NCBI GenBank assembly: GCA_027924585.1
Contig: BSBM01000637.1
Coordinates: 4,216,001 to 4,280,000 of the forward strand
DNA length: 64,000 bases
DNA from: Larix kaempferi
Taxonomy: Eukaryota; Streptophyta; Pinopsida; Pinales; Pinaceae
Reading direction: 5' to 3'
In this document: positions 44,160 to 55,182 of the stretch, one piece after another
How the letters are laid out: each line of letters begins with the position of its first letter
How positions within the stretch are numbered: the first letter of the stretch is position 1
Translations under genes and position numbers: made by a program
The notes under the pieces: model-generated
The model's database searches: none
The model's input: only the letters and a program-made list of their open reading frames with translations
What the model was told of the DNA's origin: nothing

Positions 44160-44790
44160 CGTGAATGAGCACGAACAGGTATGTGTGATCCCAGGCCGAA
44201 CGAGCAAGAGAGTTAGCATTTGGAGCAATGACGTGGATGTGGGATTGTGTTGGAAGACTGAGCGTGAACAAGCTGGACTCCTTTTAGAACGATGGCGTGC
44301 AAGAGCTGAGCAGGAAGATGCAGGTTGTCCGCAAGGACGTAATGCATCTGGGATGCTCCTAGGCTGTATCCACATTTTTGAAGACGTTGGTGATCTACGG
44401 ATCATAAAACATCTAGGATGCGCTTGGGCTATATCTTACATGGTGGAAGACTCAGGTGGTATGAAAGGATGTAATGCATCTAGGATGCTCTTGGGCTATA
44501 TCCACATTTTTGAAGATGTAGGTTGACCAAGAGAGTCGTAATACATCTGGGATGTATCCACTGGGTGGAAGACGCGGATGTTCCTAGGCTGTATCCACTG
44601 GGTGGAAGACGTAGGTTGACTGAGAGAGAGACGTAACACATCTGGGTTGTATCCCCTGGGTGGAAGACGCAAATGTTCATGGGCTATATCCACTGGGTGG
44701 AAGACGCAAATGTTCATGGGCTGTATCCACTGGGTGGAAGACACAAGTTGTCTGGTGGACATGGTATATGCACCTGGGCTGCTCTCCACA
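44160..44790. repeat. Tandem repeat block with TATCCACTGGGTGGAAGAC units
   Basis: About nine units of 38-100 bp share GGCTRTATCCACTGGGTGGA followed by AGACG, or a variant with CATTTTTGAAGA in the same place. The units become regular (about 38 bp) between 44,540 and 44,750. Open frames cross the block on both strands only because the unit length is often a multiple of three; I do not call a gene. Confidence 0.7.
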
Positions 44791-45130
44791 TGAGATGATG
44801 AGATGATCTGAATACGATGAGATGATAGTAGGAGATGCAGGTGATTGTTGTGGCAATGTAATATGTGGTCCTGGGCTGTACCTACTTGATGGCTTGCTTG
44901 TATAGATGATGAAGTCCTAGATGAGAGCTAGGCCTACATCTAGCATGAAAAAGGCCTAGCTCTGTAGAACATTTCATGACAAATAGATTTGAGAGATGTC
45001 ACTAGTCAACAATCAACAAGATGAGAATTGTTGTAGCAACGATGATGATGATGATCTAGCAATCATGACATTGTCCAGAGATTGTGTCCAGCTGTGATGA
45101 TAACTATGTCGAGAGAATACCTTCCTAGTT
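44791..45130. other. No gene seen
   Basis: GATGATGA-rich low-complexity sequence between the repeat block and the purine tract at 45,131. It may be the 3' remnant of a copia-like element. Confidence 0.3.
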
Positions 45131-45515
45131 AAGAGGGAGTATTGTTGTAAATGTAACTTTGGAAGATATTCTTTTGTATATTATTATTATATTATTATTG
45201 TACTTTTATTGTACCTCCGTCGAAGATGTTTTCCTTCGTTCGGGGATGTCATTATTGTGTTTGGTCATGTAAGAATATCGAGGTAAAACCTCCACTATAA
45301 GTCGGGGCATTAGTCCCAAAAGGGATAAATGTAAAATGTAATTTTGAGTCTCCCTAGGAGAGGTCGACCCAGTCAGTTAAGGAAGTCAGCCCCATTGGGG
45401 AATTAGGTCAGTCACACATAAAGTATAAATTGGGAGGAAACCTCCCTCATTTGGATATCACTCTCACTCAAGCTCCCGCATTTTCCATCTTGATTCTTTA
45501 AGTGTAAAGCTATCA
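45131..45515 (+). mobile_element. Copia-like LTR with purine tract
   Basis: AAGAGGGAGTAT (45,131-45,142) followed by TGTTGTAAATG is the usual 3' polypurine tract and LTR start of Ty1/copia-type elements. A GTATAAAT box is at 45,423-45,430. The right edge is unresolved. No partner LTR or pol is visible. Confidence 0.5.
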
Positions 45516-45530
45516 CTGCCAGAACAAATA

Positions 45531-46523
45531 ATGGTGGACACGAAGGACATAGAGTCCATGGAGCTTGATACTGTGAAGATACCACTGCCCAGTCTACATA
45601 ATCTGCATCTGCAGGTTATCAAGGAGATTCATGTGTGAAGTATGGATGCTCTAAACCAGCAAGCTGAGCTACAAGCAACTAATAGGCAGTTGGAGGAAGC
45701 TAGCTCGCGGAGAGCTATGGACCTAGAGGATGAGCATGATCGACGGAAGAGACTAGAGTCCATGATCACTGCGGTCGCAGATGATATATCAGAATGTGAC
45801 GTACAGGTAGACCCCATGGACATTGTCATTAAGATCGGGGAACTGGTTAACAATCTTAAGGCGGAGATTCGAGATATGGAGATCAGCAATGAAGCTAAGA
45901 TTGCTACCTTGGAGGCACAAATTAACCTGCAGACTCCACCAGATCAACAACAGTTAAGAGCAAAGGAAGTGAATGTCATAGCAGAAAGTATATCCACCAA
46001 GGTGGCTAAGTGCCAAAGTCTGTTAGATGAGGCATTGAAGGCATTTACTGCCCTCGAGGAGGATCCAGGGTTGCTCGTAGTCAAGAACACTATGAAATAT
46101 AAGCAAGCAGCATTTGTACTGTTGGATTCCAAATTTAAAGCACTGCTACCAAGAGAAAGACTCTAGAGGTACTGGGAAGTTAGTGCACTGAAAAAGGAAG
46201 TTCAAGCCTTAAGAGAAAAAGAGACTAAAATGGGAGATAAATTGCAACCCTTGCTGGAGGCATCCCACATGTTGTCCCAGGAGTTCGAGGAGAAGTTAAA
46301 GGAGTTGCATGAAAGTCAAGAATAGGTGGAACAACAAGCCAAGGATGATGAAATAACACCTGAGATGTTGGAAACCGTTAAGCAAGTTGAGCAAGACACT
46401 AAGGAAGCAGTTGAAAAGTTGATTTTCACATACAACGAGTTCGCTTCAAAGCTAGCTCTACAGATGGAGGAACAACTAGGAGAAGTCGAAGTTGAAGGTG
46501 GCTCGAGGATGAGCCACATGTAA
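45531..46523 (+). pseudogene. Coiled-coil ORF, 331 codons with three stops
   Basis: From the ATG at 45,531 one frame runs to the TAA at 46,521-46,523 with three in-frame stops (TGA 45,636, TAG 46,164, TAG near 46,323). The translation is rich in Glu, Lys, Leu and Gln with heptad-like spacing (QAELQATNRQLEEA, LKKEVQALREKE, MLETVKQVEQDTKEA), indicating long coiled coils. No zinc knuckle, capsid or pol motif is seen. It lies about 100 bp after the TATA box of the copia-like LTR and ends right at the next LTR-like start. It may be a gag-like protein of a non-autonomous element or a captured gene; I cannot tell which. Confidence 0.5.
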
Positions 46524-46524
46524 A

Positions 46525-47480
46525 TGTTAGGGGCCTGTTGGGCCTGGCCCAAGTGGGGCATTTTTTAACAAGTTTTATTTTGGAACTACGAAGCTTAGCG
46601 TAGTTCAGTTGAATGCTTTTTGCGTAAGTCATATTTTGGGATGCAACGAAGTTGTGCGCAACGCAGTGCCAGAATAGCTACAAAGTTGTGCGTAGTGTAG
46701 TGCCAGAAGAGCTACGAAGTTGTGCGCAGCGCAGTGCCAGAAGCGCTGCGAAGATCAGTGTTGCGAGGAGACAGCATTGCGAAGAGCCTGATCTACGAAG
46801 ATAAGGCAAGGAAGAATATTGGATGGAAGACAACACAGATTCTGGTAGTGCCAAGCGATGGGTAAGGAGCAAAGTGACAGAAAGCAATTGGTCGCACATG
46901 TAAAGAACTACCACTTGAACCAATCGCACAAGATCCTTAGAGGAAGAATGGCTTGCTGAAAATGACTTGTTGGCGTGCGCATGACAGGGAGGCTGATAGC
47001 GACATGGGAATGCGCTGAAGGTAGCCACGATGGAAGATTCACTACCCGAAACCAGCAGTCCAGTTACCTGAAAACCATGATAGTTTTGTAAACCTAAGGG
47101 ATTTTTCCTTCGAAGTGTAAAGACATGACCTATGAGCATGATCTATAAATAAGGCATAATTTGTATGGGAAAGGGTTGCTTGTTGGGTTGTTAATATCTC
47201 ATTTTGTATTGTCATTTTGATTACTCTTCATTGTTATTGATTGAATAGATCTCTGTTGAGAGACAATTTTGTAAAGGCTCTGCAAGTTGTGTGCGCAGAG
47301 GCCTATTGAGAGAGAGAAGAGTTGAAGAACTGTTGTACCCTTCCCAAAGACTAATATAAAAACATTTCTTGTGGACATATCTCCTATCCTGGGGGTGAAC
47401 CACGTTAAATCCTGTGTAGTGTGATTGTTTATGTTTTGCACTTGTCTGTTTGCTTACAATGGATGCCTGAATTCTCATTT
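46525..47480 (+). mobile_element. LTR-like sequence, copia style
   Basis: Starts TGTTAGGGGCCTG. A TATAAATA box is at 47,144-47,151, and the later GTGAACCACGTTAAATCCTG block is typical of the U5 part of plant LTRs. It contains a 34-bp tandem repeat in U3. It is not similar to the LTR at 45,143, so the two do not form a pair. The right edge is estimated. Confidence 0.5.
46646..46747. repeat. 34-bp tandem repeat, three copies
   Basis: Units start at 46,646, 46,680 and 46,714: ACGAAGTTGTGCGCAACGCA followed by GTGCCAGAAGAGCT. It lies in the putative U3 upstream of the TATA box. Confidence 0.85.
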
Positions 47481-48143
47481 ATCAGTTGTTATGTTAATGC
47501 TTTTATATGTATTCGCCATAGGAGAAAGATGGGAATAATATCTTAAGTATTACATGAAGGGATGAATGTTGAATGCATAGTATTATAAGCCCATGAAAGT
47601 ATCAGTTCGTTGAATAATCACATGTGTATGTAGAGTTCGGTTTCTGTAACTCTTTTGACACGCAGCACTGAAAGTGCGCAGTATTATATATTTCATCTAT
47701 TTAAATCATTTCTAAGGCTAAATAATCTAAAGTAGTAGATGGGTGAATGAAGTAATGAGTAAAGTATTCATAGTGGTTAAGTCTGAAGAGGAAGCATATA
47801 ATTCAGTTGCACTGTCCTATTCATTGCATCCTGTCCAAACTGTGTAGTCCATACATGTGTTGGTTGTGCAAGCATCTTAGCTTGCAGAAGCGAGGACCGC
47901 GAAACAGTCTATCGTCGTGCAGTATTCAACCCGCAGCGCGAGCCCCGTAGCATGCTGTGATGTAGTCTGTCCAAACAACTCATCACATTGGTGTGGAAAC
48001 ATGATTCCGCAGCGCCCCCATAGCTACACCTCGTGTGAGACCTCAGCCTGTTTGCAGGCTATTGTCGAAAGGGCCGATGAGGAGGGGTTTTGTTGGTTCC
48101 TTGAAACCGTGAAGAACCTGGGTCTACATTGAAAACCTCTAGA
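47481..48143. other. No gene seen
   Basis: No recognisable protein, RNA gene or repeat. A 71-codon plus-strand frame at 47,917-48,132 has a Cys-rich sequence without a known pattern. Confidence 0.3.
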
Positions 48144-48408
48144 TCAGTATATAAGCCAACAATAATCCCATGTAGAAAAAGGTATATCGGTTCCTATTTC
48201 CTCTTCGAACATCATATCAAAAAGGTTATCATCTTCAAACCTCTGAAAACAATAATCTCCCATAGAGGACATCTCCTCTTCTTCACCTAGCTCAAAATGA
48301 AATTCTTCAATTATTGGTAGGAGCCTCATACTACAACTTTTAAAGAATTACATATGCTATATTATTGAATTAAGGATATTCTTTCTTTCCACAGGGGTGG
48401 AGGACAGT
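48144..48408 (-). pseudogene. Internal start region of minus-strand LTR element
   Basis: A 61-codon frame (48,329-48,144) starts MRLLPIIEEFHFELGEEEEM, about 80 bp after the primer site. It is too short to classify and the internal region is truncated on the left. Confidence 0.35.
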
Positions 48409-48420
48409 GCTCTGATACCA
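48409..48420 (-). other. Primer-binding site, initiator-Met type
   Basis: The minus strand reads TGGTATCAGAGC, the initiator methionine tRNA primer site of copia and many chromoviral elements. It lies 1 bp from the LTR edge. Confidence 0.9.
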
Positions 48421-48421
48421 C

Positions 48422-50575
48422 TGTAATATCCTAGCCAAGGATAGGCCGAAATATTAACTCAAACTCCCAATAAATTTTAACAATTTTTATAGTGTGCAAT
48501 GTGGTAATGCTGGATACTGATTCACTGGTCAAGGATGATGGGAAAGACTTTAGGTTTTAAGTTTTATATGGGAGAGTGTGCAGAATAAAGGTAGACAGAA
48601 TAAAAAGGTTTACGATCCTTTGTACAAAGTACGGTGACCATTTATGTTTCGAACATCAGCATCGCCGAACTCTACTGCAATGCTTATGGATGCACTCACA
48701 TAAAAAAACTATATCAGGGTGTTTGGAAATATTATTAAACTGCTATATGTGTTCAGGGAGGTATTTGGGAATCAATGATCATCAATTAAACACTGGATTA
48801 ATAATTGGGAGGAAATTGCTATGACTTCGATTGCTGAGCTACTATTAATGGTTGACTTCCAAAAAAGGGTACAAGCCTCCCAAATTATGTATATAAGGGT
48901 TGTATTTTTTTATTTGGCCTATTAATGACCAGCATCAAGTTACAAAATATTTATTGGGTTTACAGAACTCATTTTACAGTTAAAACAATAAAACTAGTTA
49001 TTTGGACTCCTTAACTAGTTCAAATTATGGTGCACCCAAACACTGTACTACCTAAACTAAATGGAATTCTGAACTTGTATGTGTTTCAGGGGTATTTCTA
49101 TGGCCAGAATCAACTTACAGAACATAAAACTGACTCTCACAACTCAGTTTATAGAAAAATTGGAAGAACTAGTTAAAAATACAAGCAAGGAGAAGCAACA
49201 TCTGAGACATAGTCTTCATTCAGCCAAAAAGGGTTTAATTTCTGACTGTTTATGTTTGATATGAAATTTATATCAGTATTCAAACCTGAATTAAATAATG
49301 TGATAGCATATAACCCTCCATTGGAACTTCATCAACAATTTCATACTAAACTAGTGAAAATTCCTATGCAAACTAGCTAGTAATTGCTTGAGGAGAATCA
49401 TGGTGACCTTTGTGACTTTCATTAAATTATCTACAGACTGATACATGGCTATTATCATAGCATCAGCCTCATTGATACATATATAACAACTACTACCATG
49501 AAAATTCTTTTTTTGCACAGAAGAACTCATGATTTAATGTGCATACTTACAGTACATTAAACCATTTCTTCAAGAAGATCATAAGAAGATGGTAGCACAC
49601 TATAATCAAAATTTAAGGAGATAAATGGCTATGAAATGTATCATAGAAGATGCATATGCATCATATTTATCTCTTGAATCTCCTCCAATAACACAATAGC
49701 CTCTGGCTTGAAAGTATCTCACATGAACTCTTCCACAAATTCAATATTCGATGCTTCTCTCTGCAAAAAGTACTGGATCATCATGGATGGATGTCTTCAA
49801 TACCTACAAACAATTTATCCATAGCTGAAAGGGAAATAAGGGTATCATAGAATAAGAGGGAGAATGAGATAATGGGGCACATCACCCATAGAGTGGCTTG
49901 GGTGCATCACCAAACCTAGAGGAGCTTGAAAGCTCTCATACAAACTTCACAATGACAAAAGTTGTGAAATGGAGTTGGAATCCTTATTTTATAGAATTGA
50001 GGGTGACTTGCTAAGCAAGTTGAAGAGCTTGGTGACCTGTGAGAATAGGTCACCCATAAGTGGACATACCTTCCTTGATTTTTACTTACAAGCTTTTCTC
50101 TCCTTTACAAACTGCACCCCCCTTTGTCTCCACATGTTTCCTGCTTTGTAAAAGTTTCCTGATTTGTAAACTGGCCTCCCTTTTGGAAACTACGCCCTCC
50201 TTTTTCTTTTCTCATTGTTTCCAATTTTAAAACTGAGCTCTCCTTTAGAAAGTGCACCCTCCTTATCTTTTTTTGGTTGTTTCCACTTTTATGTTTTTGG
50301 CATGTCCTTACACCTTCTCTTATTTTCCTCTGTTGTTATTTTCTTGCTTCCAATTCTAATTTGGAAACCTTATCCTCATGAGGGAGCCCTCTTGTCCCAC
50401 TTGCACACATATGATCAATTCTAATTACCAAAATTAATAAAATTCATTTCTCCACTTGGCTTAGGATAAAATTTATTCTATGCATGCTTAGTATAATGAA
50501 ATTATTTTCCTTAGGGGTTATTTGGTCACCTTTTACCCATGGTCACTGAATTAGCCCAAAATTGGGGACATGACA
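48422..50575 (-). mobile_element. 5' LTR of minus-strand element
   Basis: On the minus strand the LTR would start TGTCATGTCCCCAATTTTGG at 50,575 and end GGATATTACA at 48,422, length 2,154 bp. The start resembles many plant LTR starts. A TATAAAAT box at about 49,986-49,993 fits a promoter about 580 bp inside. No second copy exists in the window, so the outer edge is a judgement. Confidence 0.6.
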
Positions 50576-50639
50576 GACTTTAGACCTTGGTGGTTACACT
50601 TTCTCTCTTGATGTACCATCATTTGATACATGTGTGCAT

Positions 50640-50900
50640 CCTTGTTTTTCAACTTGGTGTATCTTCAACCTGTGTTGTACCATCCCTTATGGGTAATGCG
50701 CCCTTGATGTGTTGCCACTTTGCAGAATGTGCGCATACTCCAACTTATACTTGGTGGGAATTTGACCCTTACCACTTCATTACTTGTGAGTAATGTGCAC
50801 TTGATGCATTGACACTTTTTGGATTTTGCACCTACTTCATCTTCTACTTGGTGGAACTTTGGCTTTTTCCTTGTCGTCACTTGTGGGACTTGTGCACCTG
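50640..50900. repeat. Degenerate tandem repeat, period about 112 bp
   Basis: Two to three diverged units share GTAATGYGCNCTTGATG, TTGNCACTTT and ACTTGGTGGRAMTTTG. Confidence 0.5.
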
Positions 50901-51111
50901 CTATACTATTGGCTGTGTAGTTTTCTCATAGACTTACTTCAATCATTGTACCCTTCTAGGATCTTGTGCGTGTTCCATTAACTGAAAGCATCCTCTGATT
51001 GGATAAAATTGTGTGCTTCCAGGTGTGTCCAACCATTTGTTGTTTCTTACTGTTTGCACATTTGTGATCTTTGAGCATACCAAATACTTCTTTCAACATG
51101 CTTGCACACTT

Positions 51112-52274
51112 CACTACAACAAAATAACCCTTCAGGGGCATTTTTGGCTTGTGGGGGTCTTGGTAAAACCCCTTAATAAAATTTTCAGACCTTTGGAGGC
51201 AGTCTTTTAAAACCGCCCCTAAAAGTCATGAAAATTGGACTTTTGGGGGTGGTTTTTTTAAAACCGCCCCTAAAAGTCCTGAAATTTGACTTTTGGGGGT
51301 GGTTTTGGGAACCCCCCCCTGAAACCCTAATTTTCATAACTTTTGGGGGTGGTTTTGGGAAACCCCCCCCTAAAACCCCAATTCTCAAAACTTTTGGGGG
51401 TGGTTTGTCAAAACCCCCCTTAAAGTCATGAGCATTGAACTTTTGGAGGCGGTTTTTTTGGAACCCCCCCTAAAAGCCCAGTTCTCATAACTTTTGGGGG
51501 CAGTTTGTCAAAGCCCCCCTAAAAGTCATGAGAATTGAACTTTGGGAGGCGGTTTGTTTGGAACCCCCCTTAAAAGTCATGAGAATTGAACTTTTGGAGG
51601 CGGTTGATTGAAAAGCCCCCCTAAAAGCCCAATCCTCATAACTTTTGGGGGTGGTTTGTCAAAACCCCTACTAAAAGTCATGAGAATTGAACTTTTGGAG
51701 GTGGTTTTTTTGGAACCCCCCTTGAAACTCATGAGAATTGAACTTTTGGAGGCGTTTTCTTGGCACCCCCCTTAAAAGTCATGAGAATTGAGCTTTTGGA
51801 GATGGTTTGTTGGAGCCCCCCCCCCTAAAAGTCATCGGAATTGAACTTTTGGAGGCAGTTATTTGGAACCCCCCTTAAAAGTCATGAGAATTGAACTTTT
51901 GGAGGCAGGTTTTTGAAATCCCCCTTAAAAGTCATGAGAATTGAACTTTTGGAGGTAGTTTGTTGAACTCCCCCCCTTAAAGTCATGCAAATTAAAAATT
52001 TGGAGGCAGTTGTTTAAAAACCCCCCTTAAAAGTCATGATGATTGAACGTTTGGAGGCGGTTTTGTGAAACCCCCCTTAAAAGAAACGAGAATTGAACTG
52101 TTGGATGCGATTTATTGAAACCCACCCTAAAAGTCATGCGAATTGAAATTTTCAAGGAAGTTTTTTTAAAACCCCCTAAAAGTCATTTATGTACGTGGGT
52201 TAGGTGTGTCACATGGGTTCAAAAATGCATCTCATCAAAACATTGGAGCTAAGCGCACACAAGCTATTGTAGTG
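51112..52274. mobile_element. CACTA-like non-autonomous transposon
   Basis: The left end reads CACTACAACAAAATAACCC and is followed by an array of GGGGCGGTTTTTAAAACCGC-like subterminal repeats, both typical of plant CACTA (En/Spm) ends. The proposed right end is TATTGTAGTG at 52,265-52,274, which matches only the last 9-10 bases. The flanking trinucleotides (CTT and TTA) do not match, so the right end is uncertain. No transposase is present. Confidence 0.55.
51190..52190. repeat. Array of about 18 units, CTTTTGGAGGCGGTTT...CCCCCCTTAAAAGTCATG
   Basis: Units of about 50-57 bp alternate a G-rich half (TTTTGGGGGTGGTTTT) with a C-rich complementary half (AACCCCCCTTAAAAGTC), separated from the next unit by ATGAGAATTGAA. 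Each unit can form a small hairpin. Units decay toward the right. Confidence 0.85.
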
Positions 52275-52379
52275 TTAGGAAGGGTGTGCATCATCATTGA
52301 ACAGCATATCCCATTAGAGCTCTACAATTGAGGAAGTCATGCTAGGTTTTTTACATCAAAGATGGTTCTCACACTCCAA

Positions 52380-53960
52380 CTTTCCATGATCCATCATCAA
52401 AATACAAACTTGTGTGCCATAACATTATCCTTTATGGATAATGGGCCATGTGTAGGGCCCTAATCACCACATCTACACAAGGAATATTTAGCTTGCAAGT
52501 GGGTATGGTGGGCATTTCAATATTTACAACATCATGGATGGTTTTTGAAGTCTAATCAATGGTGTCCATGGCGTTAGATCAAAATCTAGTTTATAATGAC
52601 TGGTAGTTAACTTAAGGTCTTGTGACCTATTGGTGTTTCTTTGTACCACCACATAGTCCATAGGCAAGGAATATTTAGCTTTTGAGTAACACATTGTCAT
52701 TTTTTTTAGTATTTTCACATTGTGGATGGTTCTAGGAGCCTATGTTATGGTCTAGGGCCAAAATGTAGGTTCTTGGGAAATAAAAATTTCTTTTGAGACT
52801 CATGGGCCATACATAGGGACTTGAGTCATCATACATACCCTAGATAGGGAATTTTTTTTTTATAGTCTAAGTTCTTGTGTTTATTTTTGCACTAATTTTG
52901 GTTTGATAAAATCCCATATAGTGATCATTCAAACCTTGATGTCAAAGTATTTGATCTAAAACCTTGGTTATAAATAACCCAAGGTCAAAGTTTATTGTGT
53001 TAGTGTGTTGATTTGGTGCAGTAGGCATGTTAGTGATTGGGTTAGGGGGTAGTGGGTTAGGGTTAGAAGGACACTGGCTTAAGGGGATATTTTCTACAAT
53101 TTCATAATGTGGTAGGCTTTGGGGAGTTTTTGGATTAGAAGTGAGGCACCTAAGGGATTAGTGGGTTAGTGGGAAAGGGGTTCTGGTATTGTCAGTACTA
53201 GTGGTTAAGTGGTTTATAAGTTATCATGTTATTCAGTTTGGGGCAAGATGTTAAGGTTAGATATGAGGTGAGGGGGTTAGAGGTTGAAGCTTCCTAGGTG
53301 CATGAATTCATTGCATGGATCAAGTGTGCCAAGTGCATGAGTCATTTACATGGGTTGGTTGTGTTAGGTCAGTGTCTAATTAGTGGCATTATTTATGGTG
53401 GCCATTTCAATATTTGTAACACAAATGATGGTTCTCATGGCCTGGAATATGGCATGTGAACTAAATTTAGGGTCTAATGCCATATTAATTTTCCATGTGG
53501 TTGATGGTCCATGCATGTTAACCTAGATTACCACATAAGAATCTCTAGCCTACATGTGAGATTGTCATGATCATCATTGTCACCATCGTCGATGTCATTG
53601 TTGTTGTTGGTTTTTGCATGGTTATGTAAACCAATAAACCTACCATGGTTTAATATTTATAGGTTCTGTAAACCAATAGTGGTTCTCATAACCTAAATAA
53701 TAGTCCAAGGTTAATAAATTTACTATATGATTCATGGTCCATATGTAGGGCCCTACACATAATTACTTTACCTTACAAATGATATATTGTGGCCATTTCA
53801 ATATTTTTAACATTGACGATGGTTCTTGTGGCCTATACCATGGCCTATAAACTAATTTTAGGGCCTAATACCATATTAATTTGCTATGGGGTTGATGGTC
53901 GACCATGCATGTTAACCTAGACTACTACATATGACCTACATATCGAATATCTATCCTATA
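52380..53960. repeat. Degenerate tandem repeat with GGCCATTTCAATATT units
   Basis: Related units near 52,430-52,740, 53,398-53,580, 53,585-53,775 and 53,778-53,960 share GGCCATTTCAATATTT, GATGGTTCT, GGGTCTAATGCCATATTAAT and GTTGATGGTCCATGCATGTT. The clearest pair is about 380 bp apart. The TTAGGG-rich stretch near 53,036-53,170 lies within the block. Confidence 0.6.
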
Positions 53961-54137
53961 TGTAACAATTCCCTCTGTTGCTCTTGAGTGATGATTAAGG
54001 CCTTGCAACATCACATAATCTCTAAAGAGTGAATCTAATTTCAACTATAAGTGGGATATGTTGGTAATTTTTTGATCTGTAACACCAAAAATGAAAATTT
54101 TCCTGCCAATTTCAACATGCTAGTAATTTTCATTCCA

Positions 54138-55182
54138 TCACCCTTTCTTCTCATTGTTTTCCCCCTTTTTGCGAAGGGTGAATGAAGTGGATTCCAATGG
54201 AAAACAATGGCAACAAGCACCCCTCTGTCTATAATCTAGCTTTTTTCTGCAAATTTTTCCAAATCCTCCGCCGACAAGAAGTGGAAAATAATCCAATAGT
54301 TGGACAATAAACTGAACCACGGCCAATAGCCCAAAACTTATTTCCATTAAGTGGAAATCCAATTTTTCAATCATAGCCTTTGTCACCCAGAGGTAAAAAA
54401 ATTTACCCACCAATGCCTTCATCGCAAGGCTCATCATTCTGTCCATCGCAATGTCATTGCTGAGGACAAAAGAGGGTTGAGTCTATCTTACCTTCAGAAA
54501 ATTATTCTTCCTCTTCTCCTGAGCAACCGAGCTAGTAGGGTTCCTTAAGAATGCTTTCTGAGCTCTCTTAGCATCTGAAAAACTAGGATGAGGCTCCACC
54601 AGAGGTAAGTTTTTCAAAGCACTCCCTTCAGTTTCCAAAACCTTCTATGCTGCCTTCATGCCTAAACCCATTCCTTTTGAAGGGATAATAGGGTATTTTC
54701 CTATCTCTCGGACAACTAACCCCTCAGCACTTGTACTGCCATCTAAAATCTACGCTGATAGGTCATTTAGCTGATGTGGTGGTCCTACTTCAACAAATTT
54801 GTCCAGATCTGAAAAGATTGAGGGCCCACATGTTTGGAGTATTCTCTTCTTGTACTCCTCATCCGAAATGAAGATCCCTTCCTCTGCCCAAAGGGCGTCC
54901 TCCGCCTCCCATTCCACGTCTAACAAATACTCCATTCTTCCACATATACACACCTAAATGGAGAAAGTCTTCATGCACTTCTAAAACATTAGAAAACACT
55001 AACCCCTGTGAGCAAATCCCTCCTTGTGGCACCTCCTGGGATGATGGTGGACTGAACCTACATGCATACACTAACAACCTGTATAGCCTAGGTAAATTAT
55101 GAGCCATTTCAATATAGAGAGCTAGTGAAAATAGATCCGGATTTCTTCTTCCTTTGTTCTCGTTAGACCACCTCACCTCCAA
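54138..55182 (-). pseudogene. LINE ORF1 remnant, DUF4283-like
   Basis: On the minus strand several frames together read a plant L1 ORF1-type protein. In the 54,138-54,446 frame MKALVGKFFYLWVTKAM matches the start of the DUF4283 domain; in the next frame the continuation VLGYWPWFSLLSNYWIIFHF and SAEDLEKFAEKS, then IIDRGVLVAI, matches its middle. A frameshift near 54,360 separates them. Upstream parts (54,750-55,182) hold acidic low-complexity sequence. The zinc knuckle and reverse transcriptase of the LINE are not found. The protein would bind RNA. Confidence 0.5.

Noticed and set aside
44044-44789. Several overlapping frames on both strands in the repeat block
   Set aside because: They arise from tandem repeats whose lengths keep the frame open; no protein pattern.
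51185-51431. Gly/Pro-rich 67-codon frames (GGGFGKPPPK and similar)
   Set aside because: Produced by the CACTA subterminal repeat array.
53036-53170. GGGTTAGGG-like telomeric repeats
   Set aside because: Only scattered GGTTAGGG-like words within a degenerate repeat block; no regular TTTAGGG array.
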